Below the pieces are notes generated by a model that searched no databases, had not been told where the DNA came from, and saw only the letters and a list, made by a program, of their open reading frames with translations. Source: Apoderus coryli (Eukaryota; Arthropoda; Insecta; Coleoptera; Attelabidae). Taken from it: 64,000 nt of DNA. The stretch lies in contig OU452199.1 of assembly GCA_911728435.2 (NCBI GenBank), forward strand, positions 44,037,004 to 44,101,003, in the 5' to 3' direction. Every line of letters begins with the position of its first letter. Positions within the stretch are counted from its first letter, which is position 1. Shown here in pieces: positions 32,716-42,469 of the stretch. Made by a program: the position numbers and the translations under genes.

Positions 32716-33537
32716 TAAAGTTTATAATGATTTGCCTCCCCGACTGGCCGAATGAAGCTTATATGAGGAGATTATTTATCCAAAAATAGTTCATGGCATC
32801 CTGACTTTTTAATCTTGAGATACTCACCCTGCATAAGCATCGAGTTTTGGGACGCCGTGTACATATTAACAAACATTTCGTTGTTAATTTGTGCGTCTTC
32901 TAGTATCCTTTGGGAATATCAACGATAGACACATAACAAAATTATTATTAACTATTGTGAGACAGTTAACGTTTATCCCATAGGGAAAACCTGTATTGTA
33001 CTATAGCTATTATCAAATTGACTTTTGTTTAACATTTATTTCACTCCCCCCAATTTAAAAACTAGTGCTTAACAGGCAGATATATCAACAGAACCACTGT
33101 TTACACTTTCACTAATTACCTTTGGCACTTTCAACCCTTTTTGTCCGAAGGGGTGTGTCGCACACAATATGAAACTGTAAGCACCACTCACAGGGGATGA
33201 ATGAATTCTAAATATCTCCCTTAGACACCATGTGACTATAGTTAAAAAAATATGTATTCCTGTTTCTCAATATACCTACCCTTTTATTAAAAAAGTGCAC
33301 TTGTCAACAGACGGTAAAATGAAGGGTGCACAGACTGAATTGACGCCCAGGTATAATATGAATAAAGCTTTACAGTTCAATGTACTTCTACAGCCTTTTA
33401 TTGTCTGAGATGACAAAAAAATATACCGTGTGTCCCGAAAAAGCGTCGCCTTGAATGAAAATCGGTTCATAGATAGCTTTTAAATTTGACAAAACCTGTC
33501 AATGTCAACTAAATAATAATAATTTTGTGTTAAAGTA
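32716..33537. other. Intron 3 sequence without recognised gene
   Basis: No motif found. GTGTGTCCCGAAAAAGCGTC near 33427 is similar to sequences at ends of insect DNA transposons, but no partner end was located. Confidence 0.35.
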
Positions 33538-33549
33538 CCAAGTTTGTTT

Positions 33550-34127
33550 CTTCTTCTTCGGATGGTATCCACTAATGGATGTTTACGATCACATTTTCCA
33601 TCTCCTCTCTATCTCTTGCGGTGTGAATTAGGGTCTGTATGTCATTTATTCCTGTCCACTGTCTTATGTTCCGCAACCAGGACAATTTCTTCCTTCCTAT
33701 CTCTCTACGGCCCTCTATCTTACCCTCGATCAACAACTGTAAATACTCATACTTCTTGTTCCTCATGAAGTGCCCCAGATATGAAGTCTTTCTCTTTTTT
33801 ATGGTGGTTAACAGTTCACGTTCTTTGTTGATGTTGGACAGAACTTCTACGTTTGTTATTCTTGCAGTCCACGGTACCTTGAGCATTCTGCGGTAAAGCC
33901 ACATCTCGAACGCTTCCAATTTGTTAATGTTGTTGACTTTAAGAGTCCAACCTTCCATCCCGTAGAGAAGTACTGACCACACATAGCACTTTAAGAATCT
34001 CAACCTCAGACCAAGATCGAAGTCCGAGCAACTAAATACTCTCCTCACTCTTAGGAATGCTTGTCGGGCTTGTTCGATGCGACTCTTGACCTCGATATCA
34101 GAAGTCCAGTCTTCAGATAATCACATG
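33550..34127 (-). mobile_element. 5'-truncated GAA-tailed LINE with 12-bp target duplication
   Basis: Flanked by CCAAGTTTGTTT at 33538-33549 and 34128-34139. The minus-strand frame (33572-34048) reads LRLRFLKCYVWSVLLYGMEG, KLEAFEMWLYRRMLKVPWTA, LGHFMRNKKYEYLQLLIEGK and REIGRKKLSWLRN, the C-terminus of the family also found at 19555-20412. It ends in a GAAGAAGAAG tail. Only the C-terminal part was copied, but the frame is open throughout, so the insertion may be fairly recent. Confidence 0.8.
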
Positions 34128-34140
34128 CCAAGTTTGTTTA

Positions 34141-35670
34141 ATGCAGAAGAATATGTCAATATATGCTTCTCATTTACGAAGCGTGCTTAAAAAATATAAG
34201 AGGACCTCGAGACTTGTATTGGAATTGAACGATCAGGAAAACAATCACCAAAACATTTTTAAAGCTAAAATGTACTATGCGACAAGAACATCTTCCCAAC
34301 GAGAATCGCAGGATTCCCAGAAGATCGGTACTTACATAAAGAAGAAAATATCGTCAATGTTTTGGCGTATGCAAGTATCAATCCTCATATTTCAACACGA
34401 AACGAAAGTCAAGGAACATATTGCATCATTTCCTTGCTATAAAAGCCACTATACCCTTTGTGTTACCCCAGACCGGAGATACTTAAACCCAGATTTAACA
34501 TTAGAAAGATGTTTCCGCTTTATAGAGAGAAATGCGATCAAGAAGGTTCAGAAGCAGTGCAAGAAAAAATGTACTATCATGTTTTTTTTACAATTTTCAA
34601 TCTTCACTTCAAGCCCCCATCTAAAGATACGTGTCAGTTATGCGATTCTTTGCAAAATATCATCACATTTGGGAAGAATGTCGAAGAGGTAAAGAAAGCA
34701 AAAATAGATAAGGAACTTCATCTCAGAAAAGCAAAACTAGCAAGAGATTCGCTTAACAAAGATAAAAATTCAGCTGATGAAAATATTTATGTTCTTACAT
34801 TTGACCTACAAAAAGCTTTACCCTTTCCCAAACTTAGCACATCTGTAGCTTATTCTAAGATGAACTTATACATTTACAACCTGGGAGTTCATAGTTTCAA
34901 TGACAATAACGGGTACATGTTTATGTGGGACGAAACAGAGGGGTCTCGAGGTTCACAATTAGTTGCTGCCTGCCTGATAAAACATCTGAAAAGGAATGCC
35001 AGGAATTATGAAAATATCGTTTTGTACTCTGATAGTTGCACAGGTCAAGTCTATCGCTGCTAAAACTCGTTCAAGATCCAGAAATGACTGCTTCTTCAAT
35101 TGACCATAAATTTCTCGTGTCAGGTCATAGCTATCTTCCAAATGATGCGGATTTTGGAGTCATTGAATCAAAGGCAAAGAAAAAGGAGTTCATTTATGGT
35201 CCAGAAGACTGGATCAATTTAGTTACCACTGCTAAAAAGACTAATCCATTTAATCTACGAAAATGTTAGAAGACAATATAATTAATAGAAAAATCAGTAA
35301 TGGAGGGGCAAAAGTGAATTGGCTGAATATAAAATGGCTTAGGTATTCAAAAAATAAACCGCAATCTATTTTTTATAAAGAAACTCTACAGGATGATATG
35401 CCGGTTAATGAGATTAATATCACAAAGACTTCAGGACAGGGAAGACGACCTAATTTGTGCAATATTGTTCAAGAGCCCCTCTAGCCAAATCGCAGACCTG
35501 TCAAAGATCAAAAAAAGAAACACATGTTTGATTTCTTGCCTTATATTCCGCCAAAGTATCACAAATTTTATAAAAATCTACCAGTAGATACAAAAACTCG
35601 AGCTTCAACTTCAAAAGTCGCTCAACTGGACACCCTTGACAGTGACGGTTCGGATAATTTAATAGACTGA
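34141..35670 (+). pseudogene. Decayed copy of an unclassified multi-copy arthropod protein, probably transposon-derived
   Basis: Frames change at least four times, but a continuous conserved protein can be followed: EHIASFPCYKSHYT, FNLHFKPPSKDTCQLCD (a CxxC pair), LTFDLQKALPFPKLSTSVAY, YIYNLGVHSFNDNNGYMFMW, ETEGSRGSQLVAACLIKHL, IVLYSDSCTGQ, IDHKFLVSGHSYLPNDADFG, VNWLNIKWLRY and, past an in-frame stop, DFLPYIPPKYHKFYKNL. I recall this order only from uncharacterised proteins found in many copies in insect genomes. Acidic residues in FDLQKALP and YSDSCTGQ would suit an RNase H-fold nuclease, which is inference. The copy is disabled. Confidence 0.55.
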
Positions 35671-35740
35671 TTTTTTATTTTATGTTTTGTTAGTTTCAAA
35701 AAAAAACAAAAATGATTTTCATCATACTGTTACTTTATCA

Positions 35741-35965
35741 GCCATTTTTTTTGTGTTTAAACGAATGAAAAAGAGAAAGGCGTTTAATTTTTATGTGTAG
35801 TATTTAATTTTTCAGTATTTTACACCTCAATAAAAAAAAGTTTTCAGTGAACATTTCGCTTAAGTCATTTTTTTTCTGTTTAAATGAATAAAAAAAGAAA
35901 AACGCTTTCCTTTTTTATTAATATGTGTTATATTTATGTTTATGAGTATGTTATATCTCAGTAAA
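35741..35965. repeat. Imperfect tandem duplication, unit about 125 bp
   Basis: Two adjacent units share CATTTTTTTT, GTTTAAA-GAAT, AAAAAGA, CGCTTT or GCGTTT, TATGTGT and a CTCA-TAAAAA end. They lie just after the unclassified protein and may be part of its element's 3' region. Confidence 0.4.
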
Positions 35966-36117
35966 AATGGTTATTAGTACCTTAACGGAAATCTTTATTT
36001 TAATACAACAAGTTTCGAAAAACACCAATTTTCTAATTTTCTATATTTAGTGACTTACACTGATTGACTTCTGAGCCCTCCAGTTATTTAATTTATTTTG
36101 TAATGTTAATTTAGTTT

Positions 36118-36401
36118 TGTAACAGGGTTGGTAGTGGATGGCTGTATTAACACAAAACAAATATGTATTTTAACTTTAAACAAATAACAATTTTATTGCG
36201 GATAAAAAATAGACAAAATATAGTTAGGTAATTTAAATAAACCGAAAAGATATTAGAAAAGTTTGCTTAACAACACACGAACACACGCGCTTGCTTCTAT
36301 CGTCGTAAGTAGTAGTGAATGACGTTTTTTAGAGATGGGTGCGAGAGCAAAACAATGTTCTTCATAGCTGGCTGGCATATTACTAGAGATGGCGCGTTAC
36401 A
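36118..36401 (-). repeat. 3' LTR of the gypsy element
   Basis: 284 bp with TG-CA ends inside short inverted ends TGTAAC and GTTACA. Indistinguishable by eye from the other LTR. The coding strand is minus, so this is the downstream (3') LTR. Confidence 0.95.
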
Positions 36402-36420
36402 ACTCTCCCCCTCTTGTTTA
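36402..36420 (-). promoter_or_regulatory. Polypurine tract
   Basis: The minus strand reads AAGAGGGGGAGAGT immediately upstream of the 3' LTR. This is the usual RNase H-resistant primer for plus-strand synthesis in LTR elements. Confidence 0.75.
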
Positions 36421-36443
36421 TGTAACGAAAGGTCATAAACAAG

Positions 36444-39400
36444 TTAACATTTCTTAGGTCGTCCTCGTTTTCTCTTCGGTATCTCCGGCTGATCGTTGTC
36501 TCCACCAATATACGGAGTAATCTCGGAGACATGATACTTTCCAATGCATTCATCATTATTCGTGGCGGATATCTCAAAAGTAGTTGGAGTAATTTCTCGC
36601 AATATACGATAAGGTCCATCACGACGGGGATCGAACTTCTTTGTACGTCCGGACGCAAAATCACTCTTAGAATGCGTTTTGAGTAATATTAATGTCCCAG
36701 GAAGGTAATCGGGTGCTGGACGTCGATGTTTATCAGCATGGGTTTTGTATTTGGCTTGTTCTGTGGAAACTTTCTCTTTAACGTCATCTAATTTACTTAA
36801 AAACTTAGTTAAATATGGTGTAATCTGTGGGATGAAATTATCACCATTTAATATAGTACGAACATCATGGTTGACGTCATCTAAAGTTCTTAACTCACGT
36901 CCAAAATTAAGGTACGCTGCAGTATACCCTGTAACGGCAGAGCATACGGAGTTCATAGCAAATCTAATACTAGCGAGGTTTTTATCCCATGTATTGTGAT
37001 CATTTCCAACTAGTATTGCTAACTGTGGTTTCAGGTCTCTATTTCGGCGTTCCACCGGATTGGCTTCTGGATGATACACAGGGTTTAAGTTTTGCTTAAT
37101 ATCAAGAACGTACAGGACTTGCTGCATTACTTCAGAAACAAATTGAACACCGTTGTCGCTAATTATACGACGTGGAAATCCATAGCGGAGAAATATTTCA
37201 TCGATCAATACCTTGGCACAGATGATAGAAGTGGCTTTCTGAATTGCAAATAATTCAACCCATTTAGTTGATGTATCTTCAACAATAAAAATCCATCGAT
37301 TGTGTTTAGAAGTTTCGGGTAGAGGGCCGAATAAATCCATAGCTAACACCTCAAATCGTTGATTATAAGAAGGTGTTTGTATCAAACCGGCGGGCTTTAA
37401 ATTGGTAGGCTTATATTTCTGGCAAAGAATACATTTTCTAACATATTCTCGTATTTCACGACGCATACCAGGCCAGAAGTATCTAGAAGTGATTTTTTTA
37501 GTGGTTTTGTCCACTCCATAATGACCTGAGGTAGGGTTGTCGTGATACTCTTGAATTATAGATTGTCTACACTTATATGGCACGACATATTGAGCTTCTT
37601 CTTCTTCAGTTTCAGGTGAATATCTATATAACACTCCATTTGACATAAGATAGCCTTTTGAAGTCCAGTGGTATAAATCTTCATTTGAAGAAAGTGATTC
37701 AAAAGAGTTGATTATTTTGGCAACTTCTGGATCTGATAGTTGGTCAAAACGTAGATCGCTTGCATTCTTTCCCATTAAATCAACACTGGCAGTACAAATA
37801 CAACAAATGTCCTCGTTCGCAGGACTGCAGATCGGTCTGGATAAAGTGTCAGCAACTTTATTCTTAGTACTAGGTACATATGAGATTTTCAAATTAAACG
37901 ATTGTATGAGAAGTGCCCATCTGGCACATCGTCCATTAGGTGATTTTAATGTCATCAACCAACGTAATGGCTGATGGTCCGTCTTAATGTGGATCTCGGA
38001 ACATTCTACATATCCACGAAAGCGATTTAGAGCAAATACAATTGCAAGAGCTTCCCTTTCGGTAGTGTTATATCGTCGTTCAGCTGAGCTAAGAAGTCGG
38101 CTTGCATATTCAACAGGACGTTCATCTTCTTTTTCGCCTTGAAGCAGCACGGCACCTAGAGCATAGTCGCTTGCATCGGTATGCAAACTAAATGGCTGAG
38201 ACATATCAGCTTGCCTTAAAATCGGCGCACTCGTAAGTAACTGTTTCAATTTATTAAAGGCTTGTTGTTGATCGGAACCCCATTGCCATTTTGAAGCTTT
38301 CTTCAATAAATTAGTTAATGGACGAGCAACATCTGAGAATGACGGTACAAATCTACGATACCAGGAACAAGTTTGGATAAAAGATTGCAGGTGTTTAATA
38401 TTTCGTGGCTCAGGTAACTGTGATATCGCGGAAACCTTAAGCGGGTCAGTGGTTATACCCTGAGGAGTTATTAAATGTCCGAGATATTTAACCGATTCGC
38501 GCACAAAAACACTTTTATTTCGATTAACGCGGAGGTTAAATTTATTAAGTCTTTCAAATACAGCCTCAAGATCATGTAAATGTCCTTGAAAATCAACTGA
38601 TAAAATAATCAAATCGTCAAGATAAGCCAGCAATACAACATTTGGAAGTCCAATTTTGAAGCGGTCGATTAAACGCTGAAACGTTGCCGGAGCGTTTTTT
38701 AACCCGAAGCACATTCGTTTGTACCGGAAGAGTCCAAATGGCGTTATAAAAGCTGTTTTATCATGATCACATTCTTGAATTTTGACCTGGTGATAACCTG
38801 CGCGAAGATCAAGTGTAGTCATAAATTTAGTATGCTTGGCAGTATGTAACAAATCTTCAAGACGAGGAAGAGGGTATTTATCGCTAATGGTAACGGCGTT
38901 TAGTCGTCGATAATCGCCACAAAGGCGCACTTCGCCATTCTTTTTTGGTACCATAACAGCAGGAGCAGCCCAGGGGCTTTCGCACTCTTCTATAATATTA
39001 TCTTGTAAAAGTTTGTTCACTTCCTTATGTAAAATTTCGCGTTTTGGTTCAGCTAATCTGTACGGTGGAACAGCAATTGGTTGAGTATTAGGTAATAAAT
39101 CAATACGATGCTCAGCGTAAGGTGTAGGGTCTCCCCCTCGTGCAAACGTATCTTCATATTGATTTAGAAGTTCAATCACTTTAGATTTTTCTTCTGCTAC
39201 TAAATTTACAGCTTCGTCTTCACGAAGTTCCATGCTGTTTGCGTAATCTAAAATTGATATCTTGTGATCATGTAGAAAAACGAAAGGATGATTAGGTGAA
39301 TCCTTAAAATACCATGAGTTTGAATGCATATCTAACACGATAGCAGCTTGCTTTAAGAAATCAGCACCTAATAATGTACGATTATCTGAGTCCGTAGATA

Positions 39401-40664
39401 AAACAATAAAATTAGTGTTAATAATACGAGTTTTAATATTAACATCAAGATTTATTGTTAACACTTCCTTTTGGCAACTGTTTCCATCGGCTAAAGTTAC
39501 AGACATATTTTCTTTAGCAAACATATGAAAGTTTTTAAGTTTATGGTAAAGATTGCTACCCATAATGCATTTCGACGCACCTGTATCAGCAAAAGCAGTT
39601 CCGTTAAGTCCACAAACATTTATAGGTAAAATAGGTTTTTGTATTTTAGTCGCGATATCAGCACTATAAAAATCATCCGATTCAACAACATTTACAGCTT
39701 CTTGTTTAACGACTGGTTTAGGCGAAACGGACGAGTTCGGATTGCATTTCGAACAACGCGAGCGTAAAACACCGGGAGTTCCACAACCATAACATTTTAA
39801 AGTTGGGTGAGGATTGTTTACGGCAGCCTTATTGGTGATTTTGTCATTGTCTTTAACATTTTTACGCTTTAAAGTAGCACAATTTGCAATTTCATGACCG
39901 ACATTTCGACAATACGCGCAACGAATACGTTTAACGTTAGTTTTATCGTATTTTTCTGATTTCGATTCACTAAAATCGGATTCTTCGAGTGAAAGTTCAA
40001 TACTACGCGACAGTTTTAACAGATCATCGAATGAGGCGATATTTTCACGTATTAACCGCTCACGAATACGTTTATGTAAAAGTCCGTAGATCATATCAAT
40101 TTGAGCTTGATCAGAAAGTTTATACGGTAGTTGCGAAAGAAGCGCACGAGCGTCACAAACAAAATGTTCTGTAGAGGTATTTTCCGATTGTTCGCAATTG
40201 AAAAGTTCGCGATAAATTCTGTGTGGTGGCAGCTTCACCGAATAGCAGTTTCGTAAAGCTTTTAAAGCGTCATTCCAAGTAGCGATAGAGGATTTTACAC
40301 CTTGCCAATACGTAGCTGCGTGATCAGTTAAAAGCATTGGTAAACCTTTTAATGCATGTTCATCCGTTATTTGTGAACAATCCTTGTATATACAAATAGC
40401 ATCTAGGAATGAGTCAACATTGGCACCTTTTGTGCCATCAAACCTAGCAGTACAATTTGAGAAATTACCTGTACGCGGCGTAGGTAATGCATTTTGAACG
40501 AAATTTGTAAGTAAATTTAATTGATTTTGTTGTAAATTTACTAATAAATTATTAAATTGTTCATCGGATAAAGCAAAAGTATTACCTTGTGGTGGTGTAC
40601 TCATTTTTGTTTTATTTGTACTTATCTGATCGTCTGGACTCGTACTGGTTGATTGCCTCGGCAC
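36444..40664 (-). CDS. Gypsy Gag-Pol polyprotein, 1406 residues, intact
   Basis: Gag and Pol are fused in one frame. Gag holds a CCHC knuckle (Cys249, Cys252, His257, Cys262) and a second cysteine cluster near 291-307. Protease has the FADTGAS motif (Asp360). Reverse transcriptase runs from about 540, with YLDD at 681-684. RNase H has Asp830, Glu871, Asp896 and Asp939. Integrase has its HHCC finger (His1041, His1048, Cys1078, Cys1081) and the DD35E triad (Asp1110, Asp1170, Glu1205). The C-terminus is basic (PKRKRGRPKK). All catalytic residues are kept, which with identical LTRs suggests it may still be able to move. Lack of env and of a frameshift separates it from errantivirus-type members. 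Confidence 0.95.
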   Translation of the reverse strand: MPRQSTSTSPDDQISTNKTKMSTPPQGNTFALSDEQFNNLLVNLQQNQLNLLTNFVQNALPTPRTGNFSNCTARFDGTKGANVDSFLDAICIYKDCSQITDEHALKGLPMLLTDHAATYWQGVKSSIATWNDALKALRNCYSVKLPPHRIYRELFNCEQSENTSTEHFVCDARALLSQLPYKLSDQAQIDMIYGLLHKRIRERLIRENIASFDDLLKLSRSIELSLEESDFSESKSEKYDKTNVKRIRCAYCRNVGHEIANCATLKRKNVKDNDKITNKAAVNNPHPTLKCYGCGTPGVLRSRCSKCNPNSSVSPKPVVKQEAVNVVESDDFYSADIATKIQKPILPINVCGLNGTAFADTGASKCIMGSNLYHKLKNFHMFAKENMSVTLADGNSCQKEVLTINLDVNIKTRIINTNFIVLSTDSDNRTLLGADFLKQAAIVLDMHSNSWYFKDSPNHPFVFLHDHKISILDYANSMELREDEAVNLVAEEKSKVIELLNQYEDTFARGGDPTPYAEHRIDLLPNTQPIAVPPYRLAEPKREILHKEVNKLLQDNIIEECESPWAAPAVMVPKKNGEVRLCGDYRRLNAVTISDKYPLPRLEDLLHTAKHTKFMTTLDLRAGYHQVKIQECDHDKTAFITPFGLFRYKRMCFGLKNAPATFQRLIDRFKIGLPNVVLLAYLDDLIILSVDFQGHLHDLEAVFERLNKFNLRVNRNKSVFVRESVKYLGHLITPQGITTDPLKVSAISQLPEPRNIKHLQSFIQTCSWYRRFVPSFSDVARPLTNLLKKASKWQWGSDQQQAFNKLKQLLTSAPILRQADMSQPFSLHTDASDYALGAVLLQGEKEDERPVEYASRLLSSAERRYNTTEREALAIVFALNRFRGYVECSEIHIKTDHQPLRWLMTLKSPNGRCARWALLIQSFNLKISYVPSTKNKVADTLSRPICSPANEDICCICTASVDLMGKNASDLRFDQLSDPEVAKIINSFESLSSNEDLYHWTSKGYLMSNGVLYRYSPETEEEEAQYVVPYKCRQSIIQEYHDNPTSGHYGVDKTTKKITSRYFWPGMRREIREYVRKCILCQKYKPTNLKPAGLIQTPSYNQRFEVLAMDLFGPLPETSKHNRWIFIVEDTSTKWVELFAIQKATSIICAKVLIDEIFLRYGFPRRIISDNGVQFVSEVMQQVLYVLDIKQNLNPVYHPEANPVERRNRDLKPQLAILVGNDHNTWDKNLASIRFAMNSVCSAVTGYTAAYLNFGRELRTLDDVNHDVRTILNGDNFIPQITPYLTKFLSKLDDVKEKVSTEQAKYKTHADKHRRPAPDYLPGTLILLKTHSKSDFASGRTKKFDPRRDGPYRILREITPTTFEISATNNDECIGKYHVSEITPYIGGDNDQPEIPKRKRGRPKKC

Positions 40665-41135
40665 TTGACGGTTTCTTAAATTGTAATTATCCGTTTTGAA
40701 AACTCAAAATTTATTTAAGTTACTACTAATTTAATCAAAACAGAAGTTCACACCGACAAATACGTTTTATATAATATTTTAGTTCACACTGTAGATAATT
40801 AGGTATTTAATTAAACAACTGGAAATGTATGTTAGCAAAATTGACAAAAATAAATCCTAATAGCGGCTTTCGTTTGAAAAGAAAAGGCAAAGAACACCGA
40901 CACCGACGCAAAACTCGCGGTAGTGTTTGTTTATATCCACTATATAATATATCTGCGCAATATAATGAATGCAATAATAACGGAAAAATAATTTGAATAA
41001 ACGTAAATTTGAAGAAAGAAAGACTTTTCAAATAGAAATCACTTCAATTTACAATGTTTATTACACAATTAACACGTTATTATTAATAATTTGTTTTAAC
41101 GAAAGTTGTTATACACTATCAATTATGTTTAACAC

Positions 41136-41158
41136 AGGCCACAAGTTGAGCGCCAATT
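41136..41158 (-). promoter_or_regulatory. Primer-binding site, tRNA-Lys-like
   Basis: Minus-strand TGGCGCTCAACTTGTGGCC lies just inside the 5' LTR, separated by three bases. It differs at about three positions from the tRNA-Lys(1,2) primer site as I know it from retroviruses. Confidence 0.6.
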
Positions 41159-41159
41159 T

Positions 41160-41443
41160 TGTAACAGGGTTGGTAGTGGATGGCTGTATTAACACAAAAC
41201 AAATATGTATTTTAACTTTAAACAAATAACAATTTTATTGCGGATAAAAAATAGACAAAATATAGTTAGGTAATTTAAATAAACCGAAAAGATATTAGAA
41301 AAGTTTGCTTAACAACACACGAACACACGCGCTTGCTTCTATCGTCGTAAGTAGTAGTGAATGACGTTTTTTAGAGATGGGTGCGAGAGCAAAACAATGT
41401 TCTTCATAGCTGGCTGGCATATTACTAGAGATGGCGCGTTACA
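41160..41443 (-). repeat. 5' LTR of the gypsy element
   Basis: 284 bp, apparently identical to the other LTR. It is followed by the target duplication GTTT at 41444-41447. Transcription of the element would start here and run towards lower coordinates. Confidence 0.95.
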
Positions 41444-41447
41444 GTTT

Positions 41448-42469
41448 ATTTTGTTTTCTGCTCTTGTTTGTGTTTTGTAATAATTGTTCTATCCTGTATA
41501 TTGGGTTGAATAAGATTCGCCTCTGGCTAGAATTTGACCATTAAAAAATAGAGTCTTTTATTTTATTATTACTATTTCGTTTGGGTAGACTTTTGTTGAA
41601 AATCCTGTGGTGATGATTATTTTTATTACAAAAACTTGAGACGACTTTAACAAAAAAAAAAAAAATGGGTTGAACTCGAATAATGATGCACCAGACTATA
41701 AAAAAAAATTAAAAATTTAATACAACCAGAGATGATGGAGAAGGCAGAAAAAATGAGTAAATAATAATGATAATACGCCGAAATATGCGGTTGCTTTTGT
41801 GTTGTATGGAGCTTTTTAATTTGCACTACCACCTAGGGAACTTCCTCTTTCCAACTGTGTAATACATAAGCAGATTATACGGTGCTGGTGGATGTTGTTG
41901 AGAGATTATGCTGATGCATGTGCGTACCGTACAAATTTAATATGGAAAGTTGTGGATCAACTTTATGGTGTAATTTGCAGGAATTTCCAGTAAAATATAT
42001 AATGAAAATTCAGTTAAAACTTGTTGTAACATTGGTTGGGACTATCAAACCAGGCGAACAGATTGGCACGTTGCAAAAACTCATCCAACAATATAATCGG
42101 CTGCGTTAAGAAGAATTTTAATGGGCAAACTTAATTTGGTTTCGGGAATTGCCAATTCTGGCTGTCGGAGGTCTAGAAGGCATTATCTTAGGTGAAAATG
42201 TCATGCATGTAGGACCTCCGTGATGTACTTATGAGCTGTCAGGGAGTCAGTTTGGGACAACATCAAGTTTGGGACAACATCAACTCGCGTGCGAGTAAAT
42301 TAATTCCTACCAAAACCACCGCCAAATGGAAGTATCACTTCAATACGCATTCATTGTCTGGCCAAACCATTGCAAATTATCTTCAATAAATCCACCGACT
42401 CAAAAATTTTTCCTTATTCTTGGAAATTGGCCACCGATTCTAAAGTCCGGAGATGCGAATAATAAATAC
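41448..42469. other. Intron 3 sequence without recognised gene
   Basis: Frames at 41918-42109 and 42326-42529 have no recognised motif. A short tandem duplication of GTTTGGGACAACATCAA occurs near 42250-42285. Confidence 0.35.

Larger units (their letters stand above)
36118..41443 (-). mobile_element. Complete Ty3/gypsy LTR retrotransposon, recent insertion
   Basis: The two 284-bp LTRs (36118-36401 and 41160-41443) look identical base for base and have the ends TGTAAC and GTTACA. The 4-bp target duplication GTTT is at 36114-36117 and 41444-41447. On the minus strand a purine tract (AAGAGGGGGAGAGT) precedes the 3' LTR, and TGGCGCTCAACTTGTGGCC lies three bases inside the 5' LTR, close to a tRNA-Lys primer site. 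One unbroken Gag-Pol frame fills the middle. No env is present. Confidence 0.95.
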
